From Bradyrhizobium arachidis (GTDB lineage: Bacteria; Pseudomonadota; Alphaproteobacteria; Rhizobiales; Xanthobacteraceae): DNA of 64,000 nt. The notes under the pieces are model-generated. The model worked only from the letters and a program-made list of their open reading frames with translations, searched no databases and was not told where the DNA came from. The translations under genes were made by a program, and so were the position numbers. The DNA is taken from positions 930,001 through 994,000 of the forward strand of contig NZ_CP030050.1 of the NCBI RefSeq assembly GCF_015291705.1. The letters are read 5' to 3'. Shown here one piece after another: positions 19,023-28,702 of this stretch (position 1 is its first letter; each line of letters begins with the position of its first letter).

Positions 19023-20006
19023 ATGGCGGTCTACACCGACGTTGCCGCCGACGAGCTTGCGGATTTCCTGAAGCAATACGATCTCGGCGAATTGCTCTCC
19101 TACAAGGGCATCGCCGAGGGCGTAGAGAATTCCAACTTCCTGCTGCACACGAGCAAAGGCTCGTTCATCCTCACGCTCTATGAGAAGCGCGTGGCGAAGA
19201 ACGATCTGCCGTTCTTCCTCGCGCTGATGACGCATCTGGCCGAGCACGGCGTGACCTGTCCGCTGCCGGTGAAGGCCAAAGACGGAGAGGCGTTGCGTGA
19301 GCTGTCGGGGCGCCCCGCCGCGATCATCACCTTTCTCGAAGGCGTCTGGCCGCGCAAGCCGAACGCTGCGCATTGCGCCGGCGTCGGCGAGGGGCTCGCC
19401 AGGATGCATCTGGCCGGCGCGAATTTCGCGATCAAGCGCGCCAATGCGCTCTCGGTTGCGGGCTGGCGGCCGTTGTTTGACGCGGCGGCAAGTCGCGCCG
19501 ACGAGGTGCAGCCGGGCCTGCGCAGCTTCCTTGCCACCGAGCTCGACCATCTCTCGAGTGGCGTATGGCCGACCGATCTGCCCGAGGGCGTGATCCACGC
19601 TGACCTCTTCAACGACAACGTCTTCTTTCTCGGCGACAAGCTCTCGGGGATCATCGACTTCACCTTCGCCTGCAACGACATGCTGGCCTATGACGTCGCG
19701 ATCTGCCTCAACGCCTGGTGCTTCGAGCCGGATCATTCCTTCAACGTCACCAAGGCGCGCGCTTTCCTCAATGCCTATGGCCGGGTGCGAAAGCTGAGCG
19801 AAGCCGAGGAGGCCGCGTTGCCGCTGCTGGCGCGGGGCGCTGCGATCCGCTTCCTGCTGACGCGGCTGGTGGACTGGCTCAACGTGCCGCCGGGCGCGCT
19901 GGTCAAGCCGAAGGATCCGCTGGAATATTTTCGCAAGCTGCGCTTCCACCAGAGTGTTTCCGGCGTGCGCGATTACGGGCTGATGCCGTCAGGACTGGTT
20001 GCGTGA
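19023..20006 (+). CDS. thrB: Homoserine kinase, ThrB type II
   Basis: The protein has 327 residues and belongs to the choline-kinase-like homoserine kinases used by rhizobia. Evidence includes the N-terminal [16 protein letters not shown], the [14 protein letters not shown] loop, [17 protein letters not shown] (Brenner motif with the catalytic Asp) and [18 protein letters not shown] with the metal-binding Asp. It phosphorylates homoserine in threonine synthesis. The gene starts 6 bases after ispH and its stop overlaps the GTG start of rnhA. The ispH-thrB-rnhA order is well known in Bradyrhizobium and relatives. Confidence 0.95.
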   Translation: MAVYTDVAADELADFLKQYDLGELLSYKGIAEGVENSNFLLHTSKGSFILTLYEKRVAKNDLPFFLALMTHLAEHGVTCPLPVKAKDGEALRELSGRPAAIITFLEGVWPRKPNAAHCAGVGEGLARMHLAGANFAIKRANALSVAGWRPLFDAAASRADEVQPGLRSFLATELDHLSSGVWPTDLPEGVIHADLFNDNVFFLGDKLSGIIDFTFACNDMLAYDVAICLNAWCFEPDHSFNVTKARAFLNAYGRVRKLSEAEEAALPLLARGAAIRFLLTRLVDWLNVPPGALVKPKDPLEYFRKLRFHQSVSGVRDYGLMPSGLVA

Positions 20007-20467
20007 GCGAAAAGCCCGTTGTCACGATCTATACTGACGGTGCCTGCTCGGGAAATCCGGGGCCCGGCGGCTGGGGTGCGATCCTGAAGTTCGGCGACAA
20101 GGAGAAAGAGCTGAACGGCGGCGAGCGCCATACCACCAACAACCAGATGGAATTGATGGCGGCGATCTCCGCGCTCGAAGCGCTGAAGAAGCCGTGCACC
20201 GTCGATCTCTACACCGACAGCCAGTATGTCCGGCAGGGCATCACCGGGTGGATCCACGGTTGGAAGCGCAACGGCTGGCGCACCGCCGACAAGAAGCCGG
20301 TCAAGAATGTCGAGCTATGGCAGCGCCTCGATGCGGCCTTGAAGCAGCACGACGTCCGCTGGCACTGGGTCAAGGGCCATGCCGGCCATCCCGAGAACGA
20401 GCGGGCGGATCAGCTCGCGCGGGACGGAATCGTCAAGGCGCGGTTGCAGCAGCGGGTGGGGGAGTAG
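20003..20467 (+). CDS. rnhA: Ribonuclease HI
   Basis: Translation starts at the GTG at 20003, which overlaps the thrB stop (GTGA). The 154-residue protein has the full catalytic set: Asp12 in YTDGACSGN, Glu50 in NQMEL, Asp72 in YTDSQYV, and Asp136 in NERADQLAR, plus His126 in VKGHAG. The basic handle [17 protein letters not shown] is present. It removes RNA from RNA-DNA hybrids and RNA primers. Length matches the family norm of about 155. A frame open further upstream in the thrB gene is a shadow. Confidence 0.97.
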   Translation: MSEKPVVTIYTDGACSGNPGPGGWGAILKFGDKEKELNGGERHTTNNQMELMAAISALEALKKPCTVDLYTDSQYVRQGITGWIHGWKRNGWRTADKKPVKNVELWQRLDAALKQHDVRWHWVKGHAGHPENERADQLARDGIVKARLQQRVGE

Positions 20468-20472
20468 TGCTC

Positions 20473-20575
20473 CGTCATTCCGGGGCGGTGCGTAGCACCG
20501 AACCCGGAATCTCGAGATTCTCTGGTGCGCAATTGCGCACCTGAGTTCGCCTCTACGAGGCGCCCCGGAATGACA
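20473..20575. repeat. Palindromic intergenic repeat, family F, copy 1
   Basis: CGTCATTCCGGGGCGG at the left pairs with GCGCCCCGGAATGACA at the right. Internal TGCGTAGCA and GGTGCGCAATTGCGCACC hairpins are present. It is the first of three repeats that together fill the 370-base gap between rnhA and the peroxiredoxin gene. Confidence 0.85.
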
Positions 20576-20590
20576 TAAATCTCAGGTCTC

Positions 20591-20680
20591 GTAGGGTGGG
20601 CAAAGCGAAGCGTGCCCACGGCTTTCTTCCATCTGGAAAAGAAGGTGGGCACGGCGCTGACGCGCCTTTGCCTACCCTAC
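20591..20680. repeat. Palindromic intergenic repeat, family G
   Basis: The ends are GTAGGGTGGGCAAAGCG and GCGCCTTTGCCTACCCTAC, an inverted pair, with GTGCCCACGGC and GGTGGGCACGG inside. Only one copy of this family is seen in the window. Confidence 0.82.
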
Positions 20681-20700
20681 GGCACCGCCTCATTCTTAAC

Positions 20701-20804
20701 TGTCATCGCCCGCGAAGGCGGGCGATCCAGTATTCCAGAGGCGGTTGTGATTGAGCGGAGAGGCCTCGGCGTACTGGATGCCCCGGTCAAGCCGGGGCAT
20801 GACA
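20701..20804. repeat. Palindromic intergenic repeat, family B, copy 3
   Basis: The left arm TGTCATCGCCCGCGAAGGCG is identical to that of copy 1. The right arm has changed to ATGCCCCGGTCAAGCCGGGG then CATGACAG, so the outer ends still pair while the inner hairpin is a different one. It looks like a hybrid of family B and D arms. Confidence 0.85.
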
Positions 20805-20837
20805 GTGTCATTTGTGGCTAAGAACGGCGCCTAAAGC

Positions 20838-21323
20838 TTACAGCTGTCCCAGCAGCGTATCGCCGCCGGAGACCTCGACCTTGCCGGGCATCGCCTCGAG
20901 GTTCAGCTTCTTGACCACGCCGTCCTCGACCAGCATCGAATAGCGCTTGGAGCGGATGCCGAGGCCGTTGGCGGAGGCATCGAGCTCCATGCCGATCGCC
21001 TTGGCGAACTCGGCATTGCCGTCGGCGAGGAAGATGGCCTCGTCGCGCTGGTCGGTGTCGCGCTTCCAGGCGTTCATCACGAAGGCGTCGTTGACGGAGA
21101 CGATGGCGATGGTGTCGACGCCCTTGTCCTTCATGGCGTAGGCGTTGAGGAAGATACTCGGCAGATGCATCTTGTGGCAGGTGCCGGTATAGGCGCCGGG
21201 CACGGCGAACAGCGCCACCTTCTTGCCCTTGAAGATGTCGTCGGTGGTCTTCACCTGCGGGCCTTCCGCCGTCATCACGCGGAATTTCGCCTCGGGCAGC
21301 TTGTCGCCAGTCTGGATCGCCAT
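20838..21323 (-). CDS. Peroxiredoxin (Prx5 group)
   Basis: The start at 21323 with GGGAG upstream gives 161 residues. An in-frame extension to 21392 is not supported. The active site reads PGAYTGTCHKMHLPS with the peroxidatic Cys49 in a PxxxTxxC frame; Gly replaces the more common Pro before Thr-Cys. No second cysteine is present, so it works as a 1-Cys enzyme that needs an external thiol such as glutathione or glutaredoxin. It reduces hydroperoxides in the cytosol. It is separated from rnhA by three palindromic repeats. Confidence 0.93.
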   Translation of the reverse strand: MAIQTGDKLPEAKFRVMTAEGPQVKTTDDIFKGKKVALFAVPGAYTGTCHKMHLPSIFLNAYAMKDKGVDTIAIVSVNDAFVMNAWKRDTDQRDEAIFLADGNAEFAKAIGMELDASANGLGIRSKRYSMLVEDGVVKKLNLEAMPGKVEVSGGDTLLGQL

Positions 21324-21443
21324 CGTCAGTCTCCCTGAAAATCGGTCCCGCTTTTTAGACCGTGGCGCTGGCCTGCACAATATTGCCGGCAAGGGAAGTG
21401 ATGCGCAAAGCCGCGGGGGCGGCCGCCCTTCACCGCGATGTCA

Positions 21444-21998
21444 TCAACCGGCAAAACCGCCGCTGTCGAGGAAGGCCTGCTCCTCCGCGGTGGTGTCGCG
21501 GCCGAGGAGGGGGTTGCGGTGGGGAAAGCGGCCGAACCGCTGGATGATGTCGGCGTGCAGGCGGGCGTATTTCAGGTTTTCGGCATTGTCGGTGTTTTCA
21601 AACAGCGCGACGCAATGCAGCTGATCGGGCAGGTGCTCGGAATGCATGAAGGGCAGATAGAGGAATTCAAGCAGGATCGGATCGACCCTTTTGTCGACGC
21701 CGCCCGCGATGGCGCGGCGGGCGACCTCGCGCGCCAGCGCGTCGCTGGCGAAGGCTTCGCGTGTGCCGCGAAACATGTTGCGGGGAAACTGGTCGAGCAC
21801 GATGACCAGCGCGAGCGCGCCGTCGTCGCTGTCTTCCCATGACGCCAGCTCGCCGGCGAGGGCCTTCTGCCATAGCGGGAGAAAGCGGCGCCTGACCTCG
21901 GCGTCGAACGCATCGCTGTGCTCGTACCAGCGCTCTCGGCCGGCTTCGCGCCAGAAGGCGAGAATGCCGGCCGGCGTGTTGTCGCTCACGTCGGTCAT
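21444..21998 (-). CDS. DUF924 family protein
   Basis: The protein has 184 residues. The features of DUF924 are ILAFWREAGRERWYEHSDAFD at the start, ALALVIVLDQFPRNMFRGT in the middle and LPFMHSEHLPDQ later, with FGRFPHRNPLLGRDTTAEEQAFL near the C-terminus. The fold is all-helical and TPR-like. It is widespread in proteobacteria but has no settled function, and no catalytic role is shown by the sequence. The start is the ATG at 21998. It ends shortly before the acyl-CoA ligase gene begins to be read on the same strand (about 16 bases between the ligase stop and this start). Confidence 0.9.
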   Translation of the reverse strand: MTDVSDNTPAGILAFWREAGRERWYEHSDAFDAEVRRRFLPLWQKALAGELASWEDSDDGALALVIVLDQFPRNMFRGTREAFASDALAREVARRAIAGGVDKRVDPILLEFLYLPFMHSEHLPDQLHCVALFENTDNAENLKYARLHADIIQRFGRFPHRNPLLGRDTTAEEQAFLDSGGFAG

Positions 21999-22014
21999 GA
22001 AGCAGCGATGCGGC

Positions 22015-23700
22015 TCACGCCGCCTCGGCCTTCTTCTCGTCGCGCAGCTGCCGGCGCAGGATCTTGCCGACATTGGTCTTCGGCAGGTCGGTGCGGAATT
22101 CGATGTGCTTGGGCACCTTGTATCCGGTGAGCTGCTCCTGGCAGAACCTGATGACGTCCTCCGCCGTGAGGTTCGGGTCCTTCTTGACCACGAAGGCCTT
22201 CACCGCCTCGCCCGACTTGGAATCGGGGATGCCGATCACGGCGCATTCGAGCACGCCGGGATGGCTCGCGATCACTTCCTCGATCTCGTTCGGATAGACG
22301 TTGAAGCCGGAGACCAGGATCATGTCCTTCTTGCGGTCGACGATCTTGGTGTAGCCCCTCTCGTCCATCACGCCGATGTCGCCGGTGCGGAAATAGCCGT
22401 CGGCGGTCATCACCTTGGCGGTCTCCTCCGGCCTGTTCCAGTAGCCCGACATCACCTGCGGGCCCTTGGCGCAGATCTCACCGGGCTGGCCGAGCGGGAC
22501 TTCGTTGCCATCGTCGTCGCGGATCGAGATCCAGGTCGAGGGCACGGGGATGCCGATCGATCCCGAGAACTCGGTCGTGGTTGCCGGATTGCAGGTCAGC
22601 GTCGGCGAGGTCTCCGACAGGCCGTAACCTTCGGCGATGAAGCAGCCGGTCACCGCCTTCCACTGCTCGGCCACCGGGCGCTGCACCGCCATGCCGCCGC
22701 CGTTGGAGATCTTCAGCTTGGAGAAGTCGAGCTTCTTGAAATCAGGGTGGTGCATCAGCCCGTTGTAGAGCGTGTTCACCGCCGGGAAGCTGTTGACCTG
22801 GTATTTTGCGAGCTCCTTGACGAAGCCGGCGATGTCGCGCGGGTTCGGGATCAGCAGGTTACAGCCGCCGGCGCGCACCGCGAGCAGGTAGCACGCCGTC
22901 AGCGCGAAGATGTGATAGAGCGGCAGCGCGCACACGATCATCAGCTGCTCGACATGCGGCGGCTGCGCCAGCGCCGGCTGGAGCCAGGCATCGTTCTGCA
23001 AGACGTTGGCGACGATGTTGCGGTGAAGCAGCGTGGCGCCCTTGGAGACGCCGGTGGTGCCGCCGGTATATTGCAGGAAGGCGACGTCGCCGGGCGAGAG
23101 CTTCGGCTTGTTGAAGGTCAGGCTGCGGCCGGTCGCGAGCGCGTCGTTGAAGGACACCGCGCCCGGCAGCGAGAAGGCCGGCACCATCTTCTTGACGCGG
23201 CGGACGACGAGATTGACGATCATGCCCTTGAAGCCGAGCAGATCGCCCATGCTGCCGACGATGACATGCTTCACCGGCGTTTTCGTGATCACCTGCTCGA
23301 CGGTGTGGGCAAAGTTCTCCAGCACGATGATGGCTTCGGCGCCGGAATCCTTGAGCTGATGCTCGAGCTCGCGCGGGGTGTAGAGCGGGTTGACGTTGAC
23401 CACCGCGTAGCCGGCGCGCAGCACGGCCGCAGTCGCGACCGGATATTGCAGCACGTTCGGCATCATGATCGCGACGCGGGCGCCGCGCTGCAGGCCGCGG
23501 CCCTGCAGGTAAGCGGCGAGCGCCAGCGACATCTGGTCCAGGTCGCGATAGCTGATCGACTTGTCCATGCAGATGAACGCCTTGCGGTCGGCGAACTTGG
23601 TGAAGCTCTCCTCCAGGAGGTCGACCAGCGATGCGTATTGCGTCGGCTCGATATCGGCGGGCACGCCGGGCGGGTATTGCTTGAGCCAGATGCGCTCCAT
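22015..23700 (-). CDS. fadD: Long-chain fatty acid-CoA ligase
   Basis: This 561-residue adenylate-forming enzyme begins MERIWLKQYPPGVPADI, as in FadD. It has FLQYTGGTTGVSKGA (ATP/AMP loop), GYGLSETSPT, and YFRTGDIGVMDERGYTKIVDRKKDMILVSGFNVYP, the fatty-acyl-CoA synthetase signature. The catalytic Lys is in KTNVGKILRRQL near the C-terminus. It activates fatty acids for beta-oxidation or lipid use at the inner membrane face. The gene is on the same strand and immediately upstream of the DUF924 gene. The symbol follows family resemblance; several FadD paralogues usually exist in these genomes. Confidence 0.9.
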   Translation of the reverse strand: MERIWLKQYPPGVPADIEPTQYASLVDLLEESFTKFADRKAFICMDKSISYRDLDQMSLALAAYLQGRGLQRGARVAIMMPNVLQYPVATAAVLRAGYAVVNVNPLYTPRELEHQLKDSGAEAIIVLENFAHTVEQVITKTPVKHVIVGSMGDLLGFKGMIVNLVVRRVKKMVPAFSLPGAVSFNDALATGRSLTFNKPKLSPGDVAFLQYTGGTTGVSKGATLLHRNIVANVLQNDAWLQPALAQPPHVEQLMIVCALPLYHIFALTACYLLAVRAGGCNLLIPNPRDIAGFVKELAKYQVNSFPAVNTLYNGLMHHPDFKKLDFSKLKISNGGGMAVQRPVAEQWKAVTGCFIAEGYGLSETSPTLTCNPATTTEFSGSIGIPVPSTWISIRDDDGNEVPLGQPGEICAKGPQVMSGYWNRPEETAKVMTADGYFRTGDIGVMDERGYTKIVDRKKDMILVSGFNVYPNEIEEVIASHPGVLECAVIGIPDSKSGEAVKAFVVKKDPNLTAEDVIRFCQEQLTGYKVPKHIEFRTDLPKTNVGKILRRQLRDEKKAEAA

Positions 23701-23893
23701 GGAAACTCCCCTCTCTTACGCCTGAGCCCGTTGTGTCTCGGGCTTGCCTCATTGCCGGCAGTATCGAGCCTGCCGGAACGGGTGGCAAGCCGTCGTGGCT
23801 TAGGGCAAAGGCCGGGGAGTGGCTACTGGAATCGTCGCAAACCGCGCTCCCGCAACTGCGAAGCGCAGGCTGTGATTTAAGTCCGAGGCGGCG

Positions 23894-25357
23894 TTAACTG
23901 TTGTTGGCCGGCTTGGCGGCAGCAGGCTTGGTCGCGGCCTTGGGCTTGGCGGGCTTTGCCGCCGCTTCGCCGCTTACGGGCTTCTCGGCAGGTTTCGCCG
24001 CTGCATCTGGTTTCGCCGCGGCATGCCTGGCGGCCGGCTTGGCTGCGGTCTTGCCGTCGCCCTTCGCATTGTTCTTCGCATCGGGCTTGGCCGCCGCTGT
24101 CTTCGGCTCCTTCGGCTTGTCCGCGGGTTTGTCGGCGGCGTCAGGCTTCTTGGCGACGCGCGACTTCTTGCCACGCGCTTTGGGCGTCGCCTGCTGGTCG
24201 GCATCGGCGGCCACCGCCGCGATGAGGGCCGTGCCGGTGCGGGTCGGGCCGGTATAGACCAGCACGGGCTCGGCCGCCGCGGGAGCGGTGGCCATCAGCT
24301 CGGAGGCCTTCATCAGCGGCGGCTGGAGGCCGGCCGTGAAGAAGGTGACCTGGGCTTCGCCGCCGGTGGCCGAGGCCGATCCGCTCGTGCCGCCATTGGT
24401 GGCGATCAGCGCATCGTCGTCGTCGCTCGCCGGGCGCTTGCGATGGCCGCCGCACATCTCCTCGCGCAGGTTCGGCGGCGAAGCGTCGACCGGCACCAGC
24501 TTGTCGACGGTGCCGAGCGAGGGGCGAAGCCAGGTGAGATTGTCCTGGCTGAAGCCACGCTCGAGCAGCTGCGCCGCCTTCACCGCGCGCGCGGTGCCGG
24601 AGTTGGCGCCGAGCACGACCGCGATCAGCCGGCGGCCGTTGCGCGTGGCGGATGCCACGAGATTGTAGCCGGAGGCGCAGATGAAGCCGGTCTTGAAACC
24701 GTCGGCGCCGGGATAGCGGCCGATCAGCTTGTTGAAATTGCCGGTGATGCGCTTGCCGAAGCGGATCGCCGGGATGTGCACGAAGTATTCGTATTCGGGC
24801 AGGTCGCGCAGGAACGAGCGCGCGAGAATGCCGAGGTCGCGCGCGGAGGTGATCTGGCCGTCGGCGGGCAGGCCGTTCGGATTGACGTAGCTCGTCTGCG
24901 TCATGCCGAGCCGCTGCGCGGTGTCGTTCATCATCGCCGAGAAGCCGTCGATCGAGCCGCCGACGCCTTCGGCGAGCACCACGGCCATGTCGTTCGCCGA
25001 CTTGACCATCATCATCTTCAGCGCGTTGTCGACGGTGAGCTGCGTTCCCGGACGGAACCCCATCTTCGACGGCGACTGCGAGGCGGCCGTCGGCGACACC
25101 GTGAGCAGCGTGTCGAGCGTGAGCCTGCCGTCCTTCACCGCCTTCAGCGTCACATAGGCCGTCATGATCTTGGTGACGGAGGCCGGATACCACGGAATGG
25201 TCGCGTTCTCCGCCTGGAGCACCTTGCCGCTGTCGGCTTCGATCAGCAGCAGCGCTTCGGCACTCGCCGCGCGCGGCGCGAGCAGTGCGGCGCATGCGAG
25301 CGTCGCAGCGAACAGGCTGAACAGGGATTTGCGAAGCAGCGGGCGAATGGCGTGCAC
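23894..25357 (-). CDS. D-alanyl-D-alanine carboxypeptidase with Ala/Lys/Pro-rich tail
   Basis: The protein has 487 residues with a signal peptide (ATLACAALLAPRAASA). The serine-type penicillin-binding protein motifs are complete: Ser60-Val-Thr-Lys63, Ser120-Ala-Asn122 and Lys222-Thr-Gly. Family S11 (DacA/DacC/DacF). It trims the terminal D-Ala of peptidoglycan stem peptides in the periplasm. The enzyme domain ends near residue 300. The last 100 residues are nearly all Ala, Lys, Pro, Asp and Thr (AAKPA-type repeats), unlike the short amphipathic anchor of typical DacA, and may bind wall polymers or nucleic acid-like polyanions. Regulation is not visible. Confidence 0.92.
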   Translation of the reverse strand: MHAIRPLLRKSLFSLFAATLACAALLAPRAASAEALLLIEADSGKVLQAENATIPWYPASVTKIMTAYVTLKAVKDGRLTLDTLLTVSPTAASQSPSKMGFRPGTQLTVDNALKMMMVKSANDMAVVLAEGVGGSIDGFSAMMNDTAQRLGMTQTSYVNPNGLPADGQITSARDLGILARSFLRDLPEYEYFVHIPAIRFGKRITGNFNKLIGRYPGADGFKTGFICASGYNLVASATRNGRRLIAVVLGANSGTARAVKAAQLLERGFSQDNLTWLRPSLGTVDKLVPVDASPPNLREEMCGGHRKRPASDDDDALIATNGGTSGSASATGGEAQVTFFTAGLQPPLMKASELMATAPAAAEPVLVYTGPTRTGTALIAAVAADADQQATPKARGKKSRVAKKPDAADKPADKPKEPKTAAAKPDAKNNAKGDGKTAAKPAARHAAAKPDAAAKPAEKPVSGEAAAKPAKPKAATKPAAAKPANNS

Positions 25358-25533
25358 TATCCGATTCCGGTCCTTGGAGACCCGCCTGATACGGCCGGCT
25401 CTCGTGATCTGACGTTCGGTTCTGAAATCCGGCGCCGCCGCTTGCGGCGTCGCAAACCTATACCGGCTGGTGCGGCGAGAATAGGGGGATCGGTGCGGTA
25501 TTCCGCAATGAAATAGGCCGAATTTCGACGGTC

Positions 25534-27330
25534 CTATGGGGACTTGACCGCAGTCGCGGCAGTCTCGCCCGCCGTCACGCTGGCCCGTGCGTTTTCCTGA
25601 ACCATGAACTGCGCCCTGGCGAGCTCGGCGAAATGGCCGCCTTTGGCCACGAGTTCATCGAAAGTTCCGCTTTCGATCACGCGGCCATTCTCGAACACCA
25701 GGATCCGTGTTGCATTGCGGATGGTCGACAGACGATGGGCGATCACGAAGGTGGTGCGGCCCTTCATCACTTCGTCGAGAGCGGCATTCACCTTGGCCTC
25801 GGTGACGGCGTCGAGCGCGCTGGTCGCCTCGTCCAGGATCAGGATCGGCGGATCCTTCAGCAGCGCGCGGGCAATCGAGAGGCGCTGGCGCTCGCCGCCA
25901 GAGAGCATGCGGCCGCGCTCGCCGGCATTGGTCTCGAAGCCGCCGCTGCGCTCGATGAACTCGATCGCCTGTGCGCGCTCCGCGGCCTTGCGCATCTCGG
26001 CTTCGGTCGCATCCGGCTTGCCGACGCGAAGATTCTCCGCGATCGAGCGGTTGAACAGCAGCGCTTCCTGGAACACGACACCGATGTTCCGCCGCAGCGA
26101 GGTCAGCGTCACGCCGCGCACATCCATGCCGTCGATCCTGATGAAGCCGGATTGCGGGTCGAAGGCGCGATGCAAGAGCGCGATGGCGGTGGACTTGCCG
26201 GCACCGGTCGGGCCGACCAGCGCGATGGTCTGGCCGGGCAACGCCGTGAAGGAGAGGTCCTCGATCGCCGGGCGCTTGCCGTCATAGGAGAAGGTGACGT
26301 CGTTGAACTCGACGAGGCCGGAGAGCCGCCCCGCGTCGATCGCATCGGGGCGGTCGTGCACCGCGGGCACCGCATCGAGCACGCCGAAGAATTCGCGCAG
26401 GCGCGGCGCTTCCATGAAGACGCTGTTGATGAAGCTCACGACCTGCTCGAGCTTCTGGATCAGCAGCGTCGCAAAGCTCACGAACATCACGATCTCGCCG
26501 ACCGAGGTCAGGCCCTGGTCGTGCAGCGCGATGCCGAGCGTGAAGATCGCGAGCACCGTGATGGTGGTGGAGGCTCGCGTGATGACGGTGACGAGCGCCC
26601 ACCACGACAGCACCGGCATCTGCGCCGCCAGCAGCTCGTCGGCGACCGAGCGCAACCCCTTCACCTCGGATTCGACGCGGACGAAGCTCTGCACCAGCGC
26701 GACATTGCCGAGCGCGTCGGAGGCGCGCGCGGAGAGCTCGCTATAGTGCTCCTCGACCGCCATCTGCATGCCGAAGGTCTTGCGCACCACGAAGGTCGTC
26801 AGCGCGGTGAAGACGACGCAGAGCACGAACAGCAGGATCGCCAGCCGCCAGTTCAGATAGAGCGAGAGCGGCAGCAGCACGACGACCGACAGGATCGCAG
26901 CAAAATGCTCGCGGAAGAAGCCGAGCCAAAGCCGCCACAGCGCGTCGGTGCCGTTGAGCATCACCTTCATCAGCCGGCCCGAATGGGTGCCGGAGTGGAA
27001 GGTCAGCGGCAGTTGCAAAATGTGCTCGAAATAGCTGGTCAGCACCGCCTGGCGCTGGCGGTGGGAGAGCCGGTCGGCTTGCAATGCGACGAGCGCGTTG
27101 CAGGCGATGGTGAACAGCCCGAACGCCACCCAGGCACCCAGGAACGGCCAGGCCGAGTTGGAGCCGGCCACCGTCTTGCCGGAGAGCACGTCGACGATGC
27201 GGCCGAACAGCACCGGCTCGGCGAATTGCGAGGCCGCGAGCAGGAGATTGGCGACCGCCAGCAGCCAGCCGAGCCGCGCTTCCTTGCCGAGCAGTTCCAG
27301 AACACGGGTGTAGAGACGGAATATGGACAT
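25534..27330 (-). CDS. ndvA: Glucan ABC exporter, fused permease/ATP-binding (NdvA/ChvA)
   Basis: The start [15 protein letters not shown] at 27330 matches rhizobial NdvA. An upstream in-frame ATG would add 12 residues. The 598-residue protein has six membrane helices in residues 20-300, Walker A at 373-381 (GPTGAGKST), the LSGGERQR signature at 476-483 and Walker [13 protein letters not shown] near 497. AEPVLFGRI is typical of the family. It exports periplasmic glucans needed for osmoadaptation and nodulation; in Bradyrhizobium these are beta-1,3/1,6 cyclic glucans rather than beta-1,2. The synthase gene is not in the window. Confidence 0.93.
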   Translation of the reverse strand: MSIFRLYTRVLELLGKEARLGWLLAVANLLLAASQFAEPVLFGRIVDVLSGKTVAGSNSAWPFLGAWVAFGLFTIACNALVALQADRLSHRQRQAVLTSYFEHILQLPLTFHSGTHSGRLMKVMLNGTDALWRLWLGFFREHFAAILSVVVLLPLSLYLNWRLAILLFVLCVVFTALTTFVVRKTFGMQMAVEEHYSELSARASDALGNVALVQSFVRVESEVKGLRSVADELLAAQMPVLSWWALVTVITRASTTITVLAIFTLGIALHDQGLTSVGEIVMFVSFATLLIQKLEQVVSFINSVFMEAPRLREFFGVLDAVPAVHDRPDAIDAGRLSGLVEFNDVTFSYDGKRPAIEDLSFTALPGQTIALVGPTGAGKSTAIALLHRAFDPQSGFIRIDGMDVRGVTLTSLRRNIGVVFQEALLFNRSIAENLRVGKPDATEAEMRKAAERAQAIEFIERSGGFETNAGERGRMLSGGERQRLSIARALLKDPPILILDEATSALDAVTEAKVNAALDEVMKGRTTFVIAHRLSTIRNATRILVFENGRVIESGTFDELVAKGGHFAELARAQFMVQENARASVTAGETAATAVKSP

Positions 27331-27414
27331 GCGGGCAAGCAACTCGGACGGCTGATGGAGCCGCATTTTAAGCAGGGATCGCCCGCGAGATACAGCGGAA
27401 GCTTGCGGTTTTGC

Positions 27415-28476
27415 TCAGTTGACGAGCCGGCTTGCGACCGGCGGAAGGAACCGGTCGTCGAAGATGTCGGCGGCCGCCGGGCGTTTGCGGAATTTGAAAT
27501 CCTGCGCGATCTGGTCGATCGAGCGCTCCAGACGCGCCGGGTCGATGCCGCCGAGGCCGTTGCGCCTGACCTCGTCGGTCAGGATGTTGTCGGCGAGCAC
27601 GGTGCGCAGGCGCTCGAGCTCGAGGTCGCGGTCGCCGTCGTCGATGCGGCTTGCGGCCTCATCCGCCGCACGCGCCGGCTCCTTGACGGTGGCGTGGATG
27701 CCCGCGATCAAGGCGCGAACGAATCCCTTCACCGCGTCGGGCTTCGCCGCGGCGAAAGCGGGATTGGCCACCACGGCAAAACCGTAGGCCTCGCAGCCAT
27801 AGTCGGCAAAGCGCAGCACGACGAGATCGCTGCCGGGCACGCCGCGGTCGCGCAGATTCACCGCAGAGAGATGGCTGAAGCCGGCCACGGCATCGACCTG
27901 GCCTGCGGAGAGGATCGGCTCACGCACGGCAGCGCTGATCTTGTGGAATTTCACGTGCGAGGTGTTGATGCCGTTCCGCTGCGCCAGCGCGGGCCACAGC
28001 CGCATCGACAGATCGCTCTCGGCAACGCCGACGGTCTTGCTGTCGAGATCGGACAGCACATGGATGCCGCGACTCCGCCGCGCAACGATGGCGTAAGGCG
28101 CGCGGTTGAACAGCACGAACACCGCCTTGACCGGCGCCGCATCGTCCTTGTCGCGAAAGCGGATCAGCTCGTTGATGTCGACAAGCGCGAGCTCGCTGTC
28201 GCCCTTGGCGACGCGCGCGAGCGCCTCCGGCGATCCGGCGGCGCTGTTGAAGGAAACGTTGAGACGTTCGGCACTGAGGCCGCCGTCCTTTGCGGCCAGG
28301 AAGAACGGCGCCATGCTCGCATCGATCGGGCGATCGAACGTGAAGTGGATCGCAGTGGACGGTGCGGCGGTATCGGCCGCCGCGACCTCGCGTGCAGGCA
28401 GAGCGGCGAGCGAGATTGCGAGGGCGAGCACAAGGGCCGGCAGGCGGCAAAGGGCGATCGTCTTGAATCCAGACAT
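27415..28476 (-). CDS. ABC transporter substrate-binding protein, NMT1/SsuA type
   Basis: The protein has 353 residues with a signal peptide (LVLALAISLAALPAREVAA). The mature part contains FDRPIDASMAPFFLAAKDGGLSAERLNVSFN, GSPEALARVAKGDSELALVDINEL and KTVGVAESDLSMRLWPALAQRNG, the layout of the NMT1/TauA/SsuA periplasmic binding family for nitrate, sulfonate, taurine or pyrimidine precursors. No permease or ATPase genes are adjacent, so it is an orphan that must share a transporter or act as a sensor. It is about 85 bases from ndvA on the same strand. Confidence 0.88.
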   Translation of the reverse strand: MSGFKTIALCRLPALVLALAISLAALPAREVAAADTAAPSTAIHFTFDRPIDASMAPFFLAAKDGGLSAERLNVSFNSAAGSPEALARVAKGDSELALVDINELIRFRDKDDAAPVKAVFVLFNRAPYAIVARRSRGIHVLSDLDSKTVGVAESDLSMRLWPALAQRNGINTSHVKFHKISAAVREPILSAGQVDAVAGFSHLSAVNLRDRGVPGSDLVVLRFADYGCEAYGFAVVANPAFAAAKPDAVKGFVRALIAGIHATVKEPARAADEAASRIDDGDRDLELERLRTVLADNILTDEVRRNGLGGIDPARLERSIDQIAQDFKFRKRPAAADIFDDRFLPPVASRLVN

Positions 28477-28702
28477 CAGTGGCGCCGGTCCCGCATTGTT
28501 ATGATTTCGTGACGCTTGCAGCGCCGGCTGGCGGGCAGTCTGTCAACGCCAACATGAACGGCGGATGAGCGGAGGTTGCGTCACGATTACGCAACCCCGT
28601 TCAGCTTGTGTTGGGGTTGGGGAACCCAACATGGATGCGGGTGTTTGAGAGACATGAGCCTGTCTCAAGGCACCATTGAAGGTCCCAAGGAGGGTCCAGG
28701 AC

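Noticed and set aside
25633..28512. 959-codon plus-strand frame antisense to ndvA and the binding-protein gene
   Set aside because: It crosses two clear genes with catalytic motifs and has a shadow-like composition.
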